The position numbers and the translations under genes were made by a program. Positions 26,224 to 35,717 of a stretch of DNA of 64,000 bases are shown here, in pieces (the first letter of the stretch is position 1; each line of letters opens with the position of its first letter). This DNA comes from Streptomyces sp. NBC_00271 (lineage in GTDB: Bacteria; Actinomycetota; Actinomycetes; Streptomycetales; Streptomycetaceae): positions 2,790,001 through 2,854,000 of the forward strand of contig NZ_CP108070.1 in NCBI RefSeq assembly GCF_036178845.1, in the 5' to 3' direction. Under the pieces are notes generated by a model. It saw nothing but the letters and a program-made list of their open reading frames with translations, was not told the origin of the DNA and did no database searches.

Positions 26224-26967
26224 ATGACCTGCGAGGCCTCGGTTCCGGTGGGGGCGCGCCGGCCGCCACTAGAGTGTTCCCCGTACAGGGGTGCGTGTGC
26301 CCGCCGGGCGGATGCGCCCGCATCTCGCCGCACCTCGGGAACCGTCATTCGCGACCTCGCCGCGCGCCTGCGCGCCCTGCCGCCCTCCTGCGGACCCGTC
26401 CGCCTGATCGGTGTCGACGGGCACGCCGGCTCCGGGAAGACCACCTTCGCCGGGCGGCTGGCCGCGGCACTGGGCGACGCGCCCGTGCTGCACCTCGACG
26501 ACATCGCGACGCACGAGGAGCTGTTCGGCTGGACCCGGCGGCTGCTGCGCCAGGTGGTCGAGCCGCTGAGCCGCGGCGAGACGGCGCGCTACGTCCCGTA
26601 CGACTGGAGCGCCCGCGCCTTCGGTCCGGTCCGCGAACTGCCGCCCGCGCCCGTGATCCTGTTGGAGGGGGTAGGCGCCGGGCGCCGGGCGCTGCGCCCG
26701 TATCTCGCGCGGCTGCTGTGGATGGAACTGGCGCGCGACGAGGCCTGGACACGAGGGCGGCGACGGGACGGCGAGGCGCAGAGCGCGTTCTGGGCCGGGT
26801 GGGTCGCCGCCGAGCGTCAACACTTCGTCGAGGATCCCTCAAAACCCTTTGCCGATCTTCTGGTGCGGCAGTGTTCTGAGGGATACGAGGTGCTTTCGGG
26901 ACCCACTGGGACCGCTGGACCGGACCAGCCCCTCACTCACGGTGACGGATCATCCGCAATGTGCTGA
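26224..26967 (+). CDS. Uridine-kinase-like P-loop ATPase
   Basis: A P-loop kinase: VRLIGVDGHAGSGKTTFAGR is the Walker A strand and loop, LHLDDIATHEELFGWTRRLL holds the D-D of the Walker B-like strand, and APVILLEGVGAGRRALRPYL is the lid-side signature of uridine/cytidine kinase-like proteins. Nucleoside specificity is not certain. The start is doubtful: ATG at 26224 and GTG at 26248 are in frame, but codon bias only turns coding-like from about 26347, and a TAGAGT -10-like hexamer lies at 26268, so the real protein may start near ATT 26347 (IRDLAARLRALPP). The tail after residue 200 is not conserved. Confidence 0.75.
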   Translation: MTCEASVPVGARRPPLECSPYRGACARRADAPASRRTSGTVIRDLAARLRALPPSCGPVRLIGVDGHAGSGKTTFAGRLAAALGDAPVLHLDDIATHEELFGWTRRLLRQVVEPLSRGETARYVPYDWSARAFGPVRELPPAPVILLEGVGAGRRALRPYLARLLWMELARDEAWTRGRRRDGEAQSAFWAGWVAAERQHFVEDPSKPFADLLVRQCSEGYEVLSGPTGTAGPDQPLTHGDGSSAMC

Positions 26968-27051
26968 ACTTGTGAAGAGCCTCGCGAGGGAAGTTCCCTC
27001 AGTGCCTCAACTCGGCTTGACCGGGGGGCCGTACAGGACTTACGTTCTGAA

Positions 27052-27125
27052 TGTGCGGCCTTTCGAAGCCGCCCGCAGTCGCGAAGCCCCCGGTTGTTCC
27101 CCCGTGATCGGGGGCTTCGTTCTGC
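27052..27125 (+). ncRNA. Candidate small RNA with strong terminator
   Basis: In the 435-bp gap before the EccA-like gene. A -35 TTGACC (27017-27022) and -10 TACGTT (27041-27046), 18 bp apart, predict a start near 27052. The transcript would fold as a small hairpin GCGGC/GCCGC (27055-27059 with 27068-27072) followed by an 11-bp hairpin CGAAGCCCCCG/CGGGGGCTTCG (27082-27092 with 27109-27119) whose loop contains CCCCC, ended by TTCTG. No reading frame of note lies inside. It could instead be a leader attenuator or the terminator of the upstream kinase gene. The rest of the gap shows nothing else clear. Confidence 0.42.
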
Positions 27126-27402
27126 CCACACCCTCTCTTTTCGGGCGCTCCGCGCCGCGATTCGCTCACCCTCGGTCACCGAGTCGAGTGCGCCCCATCT
27201 GCTCCCACCTCGTGGAACGGGGGCGTGCGGCACCCTTCGGCACGCCCATGAACCGCAGGTACGATGCCTCTCGGTGCGACCTTCGGACGGCTGCTCTGCG
27301 CACCGCTGCAACTCCCGTCCGCGGCACAGGGGTTCGACCAAGCTGCCGACGGGCACCGGCCCGTTCGGAGAAGCATCGGGGGCACGGTTTGTGGGGGACG
27401 TG

Positions 27403-29268
27403 ATGGACTTCGGCATGCAGGGCCCGGAGGCCCCGGCCGACCTCGCCTGGATGCGAGGTGTGGACGCCTACACCATGGGCGCCTATCCGCAGGCGGAGGA
27501 GGAGTTCCGCACCGCGGTCCGGATGGACCCGGGCATGGCGGACGGCTGGCTCGGACTGCACGCGCTGCGGGTGGACACGACGACCGCGCTGCTGCGGATG
27601 TTCCGGCACCGGGACCGCTTCGGTGAGCAGCGCTCGCGCCATCGGCGCACGCTCAACTCCTGGTACTGGCTGGGCTGGTGGGTGCAGCCGGTACTGGAGA
27701 GCCCGCGCGATCTGCTGCTCGCGCACGCCTCGCACTGGCTGGACGGCCGCCATGTGCCCGAGCTGGACCGGGCGCTCGCGGGGCTGCCTCCGGTCGACGC
27801 CGATCATCAGGTGCGGTTTCTGCACGCCTGCCGGGCCTATCTGGTCAAGGACTGGGAGCAGTTGGTCCGGCACACGGATCCGCTGATCGACGACCCCATG
27901 CTGGGCATAGAGGCCGGCCTCTTCGGCGGCATGGCCCGGGTCCGCCTGGAGATGTTCGGCCAGGCGGAGCCGCTCCTGTCCTCCGCGCTGATGCGCTGCC
28001 GCAGCGAGCAGCCCCAGCGCAAGGAGCTGCGGTACTGGCTCGCGCGGGCCCATGAGGGCACCGGGCGGTCGGCCGCCGCGCTGCCTCTGTACCGGGCGGT
28101 GCACCGCGTCGACCCAGCCTTCATGGACACCTCGGCCCGGTTGGCCGCGATCTCCGAGGGCGACGGGTACGACGACGCCGCCGCCGACCTCGCGGCGATC
28201 ACCCTTGCCGGGGTCGGGCAGGACGTCATGGAAGGCCCCGACGGAATCGATCCCCTCTTCGGCGTCGAGGGCCGCGACCTGAAACTCTCGGAGCCCGATC
28301 CTCTCCCGCCGGGCGCGTTGCCGCCGGAGACCGACGTGGTGCGCGAGAAGGCCGTGGTGCCGGTGCAGCCGTTGCCGGCCGGGCCGACCGACCCCGCCTT
28401 ACTTGACGAAGCGCTCGCCGAACTGGAGCGCATGGTCGGGCTGGAGCCGGTGAAGCGCCAGGTCAAGGCGTTGTCGGCGCAGCTGAACATGGCGCGGCTG
28501 CGGGCCGGACAGGGTCTGCCCGTCCAGCCGCCGAAGCGCCATTTCGTCTTCTCCGGCCCCTCGGGCACCGGCAAGACCACGGTGGCTCGCATTCTCGGAC
28601 GGGTCTTCTACGCGCTCGGCCTGCTCGGCGGTGACCACCTCGTGGAGGCGCAGCGGGCGGATCTCGTGGGCGAGTACCTGGGCCAGACCGCCGTCAAGGC
28701 CAACGAGCTGATCGACTCGGCGATCGGCGGGGTCCTCTTCGTGGACGAGGCGTACGCGCTGTCGAACTCGGGCTACGGCAAGGGGGACGCGTACGGGGAC
28801 GAGGCGCTGCAGGTGCTGCTGAAGCGGGCCGAGGACAACCGCGACCACCTCGTGGTCATCCTCGCCGGCTACCCGGAGGGCATGGACCGCCTTCTGGCCG
28901 CCAACCCCGGCCTCTCCTCCCGCTTCACCACCCGGGTCGACTTCCCCTCCTACCGCCCCCTGGAACTCACCTCCATCGGTGAGGTGCTCGCCGCCGAGAA
29001 CGGTGACATCTGGGACGAGGAGGCGCTCGACGAACTCCGCTCCATCGCCGGGCACGTGGTCGATCAGGGCTGGATCGACGAACTCGGTAACGGTCGGTTC
29101 CTGCGCACCCTGTACGAGAAGAGCTGCGCGTACCGGGACCTGCGACTCTCCGGTTACCCGAACACGCCCTCCCGCGACGATTTGTCGACACTTCGGCTGC
29201 CGGACCTCATGCAGGCGTACGGGGAGGTGCTGTCGGGGCGGGGCCCCCAGGATCCGTCGGCAATGTAA
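27403..29268 (+). CDS. EccA/CbbX-like AAA+ ATPase with TPR N-terminus
   Basis: 621 residues. Residues 1-290 are helical TPR-like repeats (LAWMRGVDAYTMGAYPQAEE, AAALPLYRAVHRVDPAFMD). The C-terminal CbbX-type AAA+ domain begins near 335 (LAELERMVGLEPVKRQVKAL) with Walker A FSGPSGTGKTTVARILGRVF, Walker B GGVLFVDEAYALS, sensor 1 LVVILAGYPEGMDRLLAANP and arginine finger region GLSSRFTTRVDFP. This layout equals EccA of type VII secretion, but no other ESX gene lies within the window. ATG at 27403 with GGGGGA 6 bases upstream. Possibly a general protein-remodelling ATPase in streptomycetes. Confidence 0.9.
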   Translation: MDFGMQGPEAPADLAWMRGVDAYTMGAYPQAEEEFRTAVRMDPGMADGWLGLHALRVDTTTALLRMFRHRDRFGEQRSRHRRTLNSWYWLGWWVQPVLESPRDLLLAHASHWLDGRHVPELDRALAGLPPVDADHQVRFLHACRAYLVKDWEQLVRHTDPLIDDPMLGIEAGLFGGMARVRLEMFGQAEPLLSSALMRCRSEQPQRKELRYWLARAHEGTGRSAAALPLYRAVHRVDPAFMDTSARLAAISEGDGYDDAAADLAAITLAGVGQDVMEGPDGIDPLFGVEGRDLKLSEPDPLPPGALPPETDVVREKAVVPVQPLPAGPTDPALLDEALAELERMVGLEPVKRQVKALSAQLNMARLRAGQGLPVQPPKRHFVFSGPSGTGKTTVARILGRVFYALGLLGGDHLVEAQRADLVGEYLGQTAVKANELIDSAIGGVLFVDEAYALSNSGYGKGDAYGDEALQVLLKRAEDNRDHLVVILAGYPEGMDRLLAANPGLSSRFTTRVDFPSYRPLELTSIGEVLAAENGDIWDEEALDELRSIAGHVVDQGWIDELGNGRFLRTLYEKSCAYRDLRLSGYPNTPSRDDLSTLRLPDLMQAYGEVLSGRGPQDPSAM

Positions 29269-29352
29269 CCAACGTCCCTCGCCCCCGCCGCCCCTACCCA
29301 TTCCCATCCCTGGGGGCTACGCCCCCAGACCCCCTCATCGACACCGAGGCCC

Positions 29353-29540
29353 TCAGGGACGCGGGGAACTGCGCGAGCAACCCCCACCACCCCGCAGCCG
29401 AACAACCAAACGCGGGGAGGAATCGGGGCGCAGCCCCGACCCAGGGGCGCGGGGAACTGCGCGAGCAACCCCCACCGGCCCGCAGCCGAACATTCAAGTC
29501 CGGGGGTGTGGGGAGCTGCGGGAGCAGCTCCCCACTCGGT
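29353..29540. repeat. Tandem intergenic repeat cluster and terminator
   Basis: Two direct copies of the GGGGCGCGGGGAACTGCGCG-type element (29354-29403 and 29451-29490, each followed by AGCAACCCCCACC and CCCGCAGCCGAA), then a perfect stem GGGGAGCTGC (29510-29519) / GCAGCTCCCC (29524-29533) that would end the minus-strand DUF21 operon. Confidence 0.75.
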
Positions 29541-29544
29541 GGCG

Positions 29545-30642
29545 TCAGGTTGCCAGGGCCTGCTCGGGGGTCTCGCTGAGGCGGGGTTCCTTCAGCGGCG
29601 TGGCCACAGCGGCAGCGCCGACGTCCCGATGGGCCGGGTCGCGTACCTCGCCCACCAGCAGCTCCAGGACGTCCTCCAGCGCGACGAGACCCAGCACCTT
29701 CCCCGACGCGTCCGCGACCTGCGCGAGGTGCGTCGCGGCGCGGCGCATCACGGTCAGGGCGTCGTCCAGCGGGAGTTCGGAGCTCAGGGTGGTCATGTGT
29801 CGCCACAGGTGCTGGGGAACCGCCCGTTCGGACTCCTCCAGGTCGAGGACGTCCTTCACATGCAGATAGCCCATGAAGGCGCCGTTCTCCGCGACCACCG
29901 GGAACCGGGAGTACCCGGTGCGGGCGGTGAGCGCGACGACCTGGCCGGGGGTGACGGAGGGGCCGACGGTGACCAGGGAGCCGTGGTCCAGGAGGACGTC
30001 GGTGACCGGGCGGGAGCCCAGTTCCAGGGCGTCTTCGAGGCGTTCCTGCTCCTTGGGATCCAGCAGGCCCGCCTGACCGGAGTCCTCGACGAGCCGGTTG
30101 AGCTGCTCGCTGGTGAAGACCGCCTCGACTTCGTCCTTGGGTTCGACCCGGAAGAGTTTCAGGATGAGGCGGGCGCAGGCGCCCAGGGCGACGGTGACGG
30201 GACGGCACAGGCGTGCGAAGGCCACCAGACCGGGGCTCAGCCACAGCGCCGTCTTCTCGGGCGCGGCCATCGCCAGGTTCTTCGGGACCATCTCGCCGAT
30301 GACGAGGTGGAAGAAGACGACGAGGGCGAGCGCGATGACGTATCCGAGGGGGTGGATCACCCCTTCGGGGAGGTGCACCGCCTCGAAGACCGGCTCCAGC
30401 AGATGCGCGACCGTCGGTTCGGCCACCGCGCCGAGCGTCAACGAGCAGACGGTGATGCCGAACTGGGCCGCCGCCATCATCTGCGGCAGCCGCTCCAGGC
30501 CGTACAGGACCTGGCGGGCCCGCGCGGACCCGAGCGGTTCGATCTGACTGCGCCGTACGGAGACGAGCGCGAACTCGGCGCCGACGAAGAACCCGTTGGC
30601 GAGCACCAGCAACACGGCGAACAGGAGTTGGAGCACGCTCAT
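29545..30642 (-). CDS. DUF21-CBS membrane protein (CorC/HlyC-like, CNNM type)
   Basis: 365 residues: an N-terminal DUF21 domain with three to four helices (VLQLLFAVLLVLANGFFVGA, MMAAAQFGITVCSLTLGAVA, VIALALVVFFHLVIGEMVPK) and a CBS pair from about 200 (RPVTDVLLDHGSLVTVGPSV, YSRFPVVAENGAFMGYLHVK DVLD). The C-terminal transporter-associated domain of its longer relatives is absent, unlike the upstream paralogue. Homologues transport or sense magnesium and related cations. Its ATG overlaps the stop of the upstream paralogue (ATGA), so both are one operon and possibly one complex. Confidence 0.92.
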   Translation of the reverse strand: MSVLQLLFAVLLVLANGFFVGAEFALVSVRRSQIEPLGSARARQVLYGLERLPQMMAAAQFGITVCSLTLGAVAEPTVAHLLEPVFEAVHLPEGVIHPLGYVIALALVVFFHLVIGEMVPKNLAMAAPEKTALWLSPGLVAFARLCRPVTVALGACARLILKLFRVEPKDEVEAVFTSEQLNRLVEDSGQAGLLDPKEQERLEDALELGSRPVTDVLLDHGSLVTVGPSVTPGQVVALTARTGYSRFPVVAENGAFMGYLHVKDVLDLEESERAVPQHLWRHMTTLSSELPLDDALTVMRRAATHLAQVADASGKVLGLVALEDVLELLVGEVRDPAHRDVGAAAVATPLKEPRLSETPEQALAT

Positions 30643-31973
30643 CGGACGGCCTCCGGCGCGGCAACCGCGTCGGCGGTCCTGACCAGCCGGACCCGTTCGG
30701 CCCGGTAGTGCCCGACCTGGCGTACCGAGAGACGCCAGCCGGGCAGTTCGGCCTTGTCGCCGGGGGCCGGGATCCGGCCGAGCAGATCGGCGACGAGGCC
30801 CGCGACGGTCTCGTACGGGCCCTCGGGCACGTCGAGGCCTATGCGCTGCAGGACGTCGACCCGGCAGCTGCCGTCGGCGTCCCAGGCGGGCCGCCCGTCC
30901 TCGGGCGGTACGGCGGCGAGCTCCGGCAGGTCCTTGGCGTCGTGCTCGTCGCGGACCTCGCCGACGAGTTCCTCGACGATGTCCTCCAGGGTGACCACGC
31001 CCGCCGTACCGCCGTACTCGTCGACGACGACGGCGATCGGCTGCTGGTTGCGCAGCTGCTCGAGCAGGGGCTGCACGGGCAGCGTCTCCGGGACCAGCAG
31101 CGGGGGCTGGGCGATCCGGCCGACGGGGGTGCGCAGCCGGTCCTGGGAGGGGATCGCCAGGGCGTCCTTGAGGTGCGCCATGCCGACGATCTCGTCGATC
31201 CGCTCCCGGTAGACGGGGAAGCGGGAGAGGCCGGTGGCGCGGGTGAGGTTGACGACGTCCTCGGCCGTGGCGGAGGACTGGAGCGCGCTGACCCGTACCC
31301 GTGGGGTCATGACGTGCTGCGCGGTCAGGTCGGCGAGCGAGATGGTCCGTACGAAGAGATCCGCGGTGTCCTGCTCCAGGGCGCCGGCCTGGGCCGAGTG
31401 CCGGGCCAGGGAGACGAGCTCGCCGGGGGTGCGGGCGGAGGCCAGCTCCTCGGCGGGTTCGACACCCAAGGCCCGTACGAGCCGGTTGGCGACCGTGTTG
31501 AGCGCGGCGATCACCGGCCGGAAGAGGCGGGAGAAGACGTGCTGCGGGCCCGCGACGAAGCGGGCGACCTGAAGCGGCTTGGAGACCGCCCAGTTCTTGG
31601 GCACGAGTTCGCCGATCACCATCTGCACGGCCGCGGCGAGCAGCATGCCGACCACGACGGCGACTCCGGACACGGCGCCCTCGGGCAGTCCGATCGCGGT
31701 GAAGGGTCCGTGCAGCAGTTCGGCGAGCGCGGGTTCGGCGAGCATGCCGACGACGAGCGAGGTGATGGTGATGCCGAGCTGGGTGCCGGAGAGCTGGAAG
31801 GACAGCTCCTTCAGCGATTCGACGACCGTACCGGCCCGTCGGTCGCCTTCGGCCGCCGCCTTCTCGGCGTCGGGCCGCTCGACCGTGACGAGGCCGAACT
31901 CGGCCGCCACGAAGAAGCCGTTGGCGAGGATCAGCAGGAACGCCGCCCCAAGGAGCAGCAGGGGGATGGTCAT
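30639..31973 (-). CDS. DUF21-CBS-CorC_HlyC membrane protein (CNNM type)
   Basis: 444 residues with full-length layout: DUF21 (PLLLLGAAFLLILANGFFVA, LAEPALAELLHGPFTAIG, MLLAAAVQMVIGELVPKNWA), CBS pair (ADLTAQHVMTPRVRVSALQS, LSRFPVYRERIDEIVGMAH; NQQPIAVVVDEYGGTAGVVT LEDIVEELVGE) and a C-terminal CorC_HlyC domain (CRVDVLQRIGLDVPEGPYET VAGLVADLLGRIP). Proposed magnesium/cobalt transport or efflux. First gene of the two-gene operon with its paralogue. About 200 bp upstream of it, toward 32176, no further gene is seen. Confidence 0.93.
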   Translation of the reverse strand: MTIPLLLLGAAFLLILANGFFVAAEFGLVTVERPDAEKAAAEGDRRAGTVVESLKELSFQLSGTQLGITITSLVVGMLAEPALAELLHGPFTAIGLPEGAVSGVAVVVGMLLAAAVQMVIGELVPKNWAVSKPLQVARFVAGPQHVFSRLFRPVIAALNTVANRLVRALGVEPAEELASARTPGELVSLARHSAQAGALEQDTADLFVRTISLADLTAQHVMTPRVRVSALQSSATAEDVVNLTRATGLSRFPVYRERIDEIVGMAHLKDALAIPSQDRLRTPVGRIAQPPLLVPETLPVQPLLEQLRNQQPIAVVVDEYGGTAGVVTLEDIVEELVGEVRDEHDAKDLPELAAVPPEDGRPAWDADGSCRVDVLQRIGLDVPEGPYETVAGLVADLLGRIPAPGDKAELPGWRLSVRQVGHYRAERVRLVRTADAVAAPEAVR

Positions 31974-32176
31974 GATGCCGCCGCCTCGATATGTCGGGAG
32001 GGGGCGGCGCAGGTACTACAGGACGATCCGTCCATCGCTGGAGGGAGTCACTCCTCGGGTAGCAGGGGGCCTCTGAGTCACCAGGTGCAACATCAGCGGC
32101 GGAGGCGCAACGAAAACGCCTCCGCCAACAGATTAATCAAGACATGGGCTCGTACGGCAGGGTGGAAGGCCGAGAG

Positions 32177-32632
32177 TCAGCCGTGATGTTGCTCCGGGTC
32201 GCCGATGGAGCGGGCCTCGGCGAGCGCGCGCAGGGCGCGGGCGTCCTGGATCGCGCGCTGTTTGGCGATGCCCGGCTGGATGCCGAGCACGGGCAGGCTG
32301 GTGCCGTCGCTGAGGTTGAGGAACACCCAGGGGTCGCCGGGGCGCAGGTTGACTTGGAGGATCTCCGCCCACTCCAGGTGTCGCCTGCTGGTGATGTTCA
32401 CCACGGTGACGCCGGTCTCGTCGGCGACGACCTTGGGCCGCGAGAGCATCAGCAGGACACCGGCGAGCAGCGCGCCGATGAAGATGAAGCTGAGCTTCTC
32501 CCCCGGGCTGAGCTGTTCGAGGAGCAGCGCGACCGTCGCTATGACGACGAAGATCGCGACGCCCGCGGTGAGCAGCACGGCCCGGGTGAGGGACGGCCGG
32601 AACGTGACGGGGAGTGTGGGAAGGTCGGGCAT
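32177..32632 (-). CDS. PH-domain membrane protein
   Basis: 151 residues: two adjacent membrane helices (RAVLLTAGVAIFVVIATVAL, KLSFIFIGALLAGVLLMLS) followed by a bacterial PH-like domain (KVVADETGVTVVNITSRRHL EWAEILQVNLRPGDPWVFL). Streptomycete members sit behind hisG, as here (17 bp after its stop), so co-transcription with the his/rib genes is likely. Function unknown; membrane-bound scaffold is inference. Confidence 0.87.
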   Translation of the reverse strand: MPDLPTLPVTFRPSLTRAVLLTAGVAIFVVIATVALLLEQLSPGEKLSFIFIGALLAGVLLMLSRPKVVADETGVTVVNITSRRHLEWAEILQVNLRPGDPWVFLNLSDGTSLPVLGIQPGIAKQRAIQDARALRALAEARSIGDPEQHHG

Positions 32633-32649
32633 GGCTTCGGTCGGGGTCC

Positions 32650-33507
32650 TCAGAGGCGGCAGGCGTGGATGGCCGTGGTCAGGATGGCCCGCGCGCCGAG
32701 GGCGTACAGGTCGTCCATGATCTGCTGGGCCTCCTTGGCGGGCACCATGGCACGGACGGCGACCCAGCCCTCGTTGTGCAGCGGGGAGATGGTCGGCGAC
32801 TCCAGGCCGGGCGTGAGCGCGACGGCCTTCTCCAGGTGCTCGGCGCGGCAGTCGTAGTCCATCATCACGTACGTCCGTGCGACCAGGACGCCTTGGAGGC
32901 GGCGCAGGAACTGCTGCACCTTGGGCTCGGCGTCCTCGGAGGTGTCGGCCCCGACCCGGCGGATGACGACGGCCTCGGACTTCATGATCGGGTCGCCGAA
33001 GACCTCGAGGCCCGCGTTGCGCAGCGAGGTGCCGGTCTCGACGACGTCCGCGATGACCTCGGCGACACCGAGTTCGATCGCGGTCTCGACGGCGCCGTCG
33101 AGGTGGACGACGGAGGCGTCGATGCCGCTGTCGGCGAGGTGCTTGGCCACGATGCCCTCGTAGGAGGTGGCGACCGTCATGCCGCCGAGGTCCTCGATGC
33201 CCTTGGCGGTGCCGGGCTTGGTGGCGAAGTGGAACGTCGAGCGGGCGAAGCCGAGCGGGAGGATCTCCTCCGCGTTGGCGCCCGAGTCGATGAGCAGGTC
33301 GCGGCCGGTGATGCCGATGTCGAGGCGGCCGGAGGAGACGTAGATCGCGATGTCGCGGGGGCGGAGGTAGAAGAACTCGACCTCGTTGCCCGGGTCGACG
33401 ATCCGCAGTTCCTTGGACTCCCGGCGCTGCTGGTAGCCGGCCTCATGCAGCATCTCCGCCGCAGGTCCTGACAGGGAACCCTTGTTGGGGACGGCGATGC
33501 GCAGCAT
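32650..33507 (-). CDS. hisG: ATP phosphoribosyltransferase (long form)
   Basis: 285 residues, the long HisG form with a C-terminal ACT-like regulatory domain (about 215-285), so feedback by histidine is expected. Catalyses ATP plus PRPP to phosphoribosyl-ATP, first step of histidine synthesis. Seen: MLRIAVPNKGSLSGPAAEML, IAIYVSSGRLDIGITGRDLL, ATSYEGIVAKHLADSG, DGAVETAIELGVAEVIADVV ETGTSL (PRPP loop). Lies 57 bp behind hisE on the same strand, away from the main his operon of streptomycetes. Confidence 0.97.
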   Translation of the reverse strand: MLRIAVPNKGSLSGPAAEMLHEAGYQQRRESKELRIVDPGNEVEFFYLRPRDIAIYVSSGRLDIGITGRDLLIDSGANAEEILPLGFARSTFHFATKPGTAKGIEDLGGMTVATSYEGIVAKHLADSGIDASVVHLDGAVETAIELGVAEVIADVVETGTSLRNAGLEVFGDPIMKSEAVVIRRVGADTSEDAEPKVQQFLRRLQGVLVARTYVMMDYDCRAEHLEKAVALTPGLESPTISPLHNEGWVAVRAMVPAKEAQQIMDDLYALGARAILTTAIHACRL

Positions 33508-33564
33508 GAGGTCGGCTTCCTTCGTTCGTGCGTACGGTACGTACGGGATTGCGGGGTTTACGGC

Positions 33565-33837
33565 TCAGAGGTGGGCGTACACGTCGTCGAGGGAGATCCC
33601 GCGCGCCACCATCATCACCTGAACGTGGTAGAGGAGCTGCGAGATCTCCTCGGCGGCGGCGTCCTTGCCCTCGTACTCGGCGGCCATCCAGACCTCGGCG
33701 GCCTCTTCGACGACCTTCTTGCCGATGGCATGGACGCCCTTGCCGACCAGTTCGGCGGTGCGCGAAGTGGTGGGATCGCCGGTGGCGGCCTTGTGCTGGA
33801 GCTCGGTGAAGAGCTCCTCGAACGTCTTCTTGGACAT
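33565..33837 (-). CDS. hisE: Phosphoribosyl-ATP pyrophosphatase
   Basis: 90 residues of a stand-alone HisE, second step of histidine synthesis (phosphoribosyl-ATP to phosphoribosyl-AMP). MazG-like helices with the acidic metal motif: [43 protein letters not shown] at 33837 ([14 protein letters not shown]) matches family starts; an ATG 12 bp upstream is possible. Sits between ribH (34 bp) and hisG (57 bp). Confidence 0.96.
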   Translation of the reverse strand: MSKKTFEELFTELQHKAATGDPTTSRTAELVGKGVHAIGKKVVEEAAEVWMAAEYEGKDAAAEEISQLLYHVQVMMVARGISLDDVYAHL

Positions 33838-33871
33838 GATGCTGCCCACCCTACGCGCTACCGCCCCTGCC

Positions 33872-34357
33872 TCAGTGCCAGGGTTCGGATACTGAGCGCA
33901 GTGTGGCCGCGGTCGCCACGGCGGCCGTCACCGCCTCGTGTCCCTTGTCCTCGTTGGAGCCCTCGATACCCGCACGGTCGAGAGCCTGCTCCTCGGTGTC
34001 GCAGGTCAGCACGCCGAAGCCGATGGGGACTCCGGTGTCGATCGAGACCTGGGTGAGGCCCTGGGTGACGCCCTGGCACACGTATTCGAAATGCGGGGTA
34101 CCGCCGCGGATGACGACGCCGAGCGCGACGATCGCGTCGTAGCCGCGGCCCGCGAGGACCTTGGCGACGACCGGCAGCTCGAAGCTGCCGGGGACCCTGA
34201 GCAGGGTCGGCTCGTCGATCCCGAGCTCGTGCAGGGCGCGCAGCGCGCCGTCGACGAGGCCGTCCATCACCTTTTCGTGCCACTGTGCCGCGATGACCGC
34301 GACCCGCAGGTCGCCGCAGTTGCGTACGGACAGTTCAGGTGCACCCTTGCCGCTCAC
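33872..34357 (-). CDS. ribH: 6,7-dimethyl-8-ribityllumazine synthase
   Basis: 161 residues, riboflavin synthase beta chain. Condenses the ribitylaminouracil with 3,4-dihydroxy-2-butanone 4-phosphate. Seen: [80 protein letters not shown] and a terminal [16 protein letters not shown]. Lies 22 bp behind ribAB, last rib gene of the operon. Confidence 0.97.
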   Translation of the reverse strand: MSGKGAPELSVRNCGDLRVAVIAAQWHEKVMDGLVDGALRALHELGIDEPTLLRVPGSFELPVVAKVLAGRGYDAIVALGVVIRGGTPHFEYVCQGVTQGLTQVSIDTGVPIGFGVLTCDTEEQALDRAGIEGSNEDKGHEAVTAAVATAATLRSVSEPWH

Positions 34358-34379
34358 GTCTCTCCTCAGTGCTTTCTTG

Positions 34380-35717
34380 TTACTGGTTGCCGCAGGCGGA
34401 CACGGTGGCCGTGTCGAGCCAGGGCAGGTCGTGGCCCATCCGGTCCCGCTTGGTGCGCAGGTAACGGAGGTTGTGCTCGCCCGCCTGTACGGGCATCGGC
34501 TCCCGGCGCGTGACCTTGAGGCCGTGCCGGACCAGCGCGTCCGTCTTGTCGGGGTTGTTGGTCAGCAGGCGCAGGCTGTGGACGCCGAGGTCCTCCAGGA
34601 TCTGCGCGCTCGCGCCGTAGTCCCGGGCGTCGGCGGGCAGGCCGAGTTCCAGGTTGGCGTCGAGGGTGTCGCGGCCGCGCTCCTGGAGCTCGTAGGCGCG
34701 CAGCTTGGACAACAGGCCGATGCCGCGCCCCTCGTGCCCACGCAGGTAGACCACGACGCCCCGGCCCTCGGCCTGGATGCGCTCCATGGAGGTCTGGAGC
34801 TGGGGGCCGCAGTCGCAGCGCAGCGAGTGGAAGATGTCGCCGGTCAGGCACTCGGAGTGGACACGGACGAGGACGTCCTCGCCGTCGCCGATCTCACCGT
34901 GCACCAGGGCGACGTGCTCGACGCCGTCGACGGTGGAGCGGTAGCCGTACGCCGTGAACTCGCCGAAGGCGGTGGGCAGTTGGGTCTTCGCCTCGCGGCG
35001 GACCGTGGGCTCCGACGGGGGCGCCCCGTGCACGAGCGAAGTCGAGAGCTCGGGGGAACGGCGGTAGGCGATCAGGTCCTCGATGGAGATGATCGTCAGA
35101 CCGTGCTTGCGGGCGAACGGGATGAGCTCGGGCAGACGGAGCATGCGTCCGTCCTCCCCGGCGATCTCGACGATCGCGCCGGCCGGGCGCAGGCCCGCGA
35201 GCCGGGCGAGGTCGACGGCGGCCTCGGTGTGGCCGTTGCGGACGAGGACACCGCCGGGCTTGGCGCGCAGCGGGAAGATGTGGCCGGGGCGCACGAAGTC
35301 GCCCGCCTCGGCCTCGCCGCCGGCCAACAGCCGCAGTGTGGTGGCGCGGTCGGCCGCGGAGATGCCGGTGGACACGCCGTGGGCGGCGGAGGCGTCCACC
35401 GAGACGGTGAACGCGGTCCTCATCGACTCGGTGTTGTTCTCGACCATTTGGGGGAGCTGGAGGCGGTCGAGTTCGTCGCCCTCCATGGGGGCGCAGATCA
35501 GTCCGCGGCACTCGCTCATCATGAACGCGATGATCTCGGGGGTCGCCTTCTCGGCGGCGATGACGAGGTCGCCCTCGTTCTCCCGGTCCTCGTCGTCGAC
35601 GACCACGATCGGTCGGCCCGCCGCGATGTCGGCGATGGCCCTCTCGACCGGGTCGAGCGCGAAGTCCGACGCATCTTCATCGTGGCCGGTGCTGTACCAG
35701 ACGGGTGCCGTGGTCAT
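34380..35717 (-). CDS. ribAB: Bifunctional DHBP synthase / GTP cyclohydrolase II
   Basis: 445 residues. N-terminal DHBP synthase (about 20-220): [78 protein letters not shown]-terminal GTP cyclohydrolase II (about 230-430): [19 protein letters not shown] (zinc cysteines), [40 protein letters not shown]. Supplies both precursors for lumazine from ribulose 5-phosphate and GTP. ATG at 35717 overlaps the ribM stop (ATGA). Controlled by the FMN riboswitch upstream of ribE. Confidence 0.97.
   Translation of the reverse strand: MTTAPVWYSTGHDEDASDFALDPVERAIADIAAGRPIVVVDDEDRENEGDLVIAAEKATPEIIAFMMSECRGLICAPMEGDELDRLQLPQMVENNTESMRTAFTVSVDASAAHGVSTGISAADRATTLRLLAGGEAEAGDFVRPGHIFPLRAKPGGVLVRNGHTEAAVDLARLAGLRPAGAIVEIAGEDGRMLRLPELIPFARKHGLTIISIEDLIAYRRSPELSTSLVHGAPPSEPTVRREAKTQLPTAFGEFTAYGYRSTVDGVEHVALVHGEIGDGEDVLVRVHSECLTGDIFHSLRCDCGPQLQTSMERIQAEGRGVVVYLRGHEGRGIGLLSKLRAYELQERGRDTLDANLELGLPADARDYGASAQILEDLGVHSLRLLTNNPDKTDALVRHGLKVTRREPMPVQAGEHNLRYLRTKRDRMGHDLPWLDTATVSACGNQ

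Noticed and set aside
26107..26343. N-terminal extension of the uridine-kinase-like protein
   Set aside because: Third-position GC falls to non-coding levels and promoter-like sequence lies inside, although standard start codons are only found there.
27082..27119. Hairpin as a member of the 6C RNA family
   Set aside because: Only one C-rich loop of five C; the first hairpin loop is not C-rich, so I keep it as an unnamed candidate.
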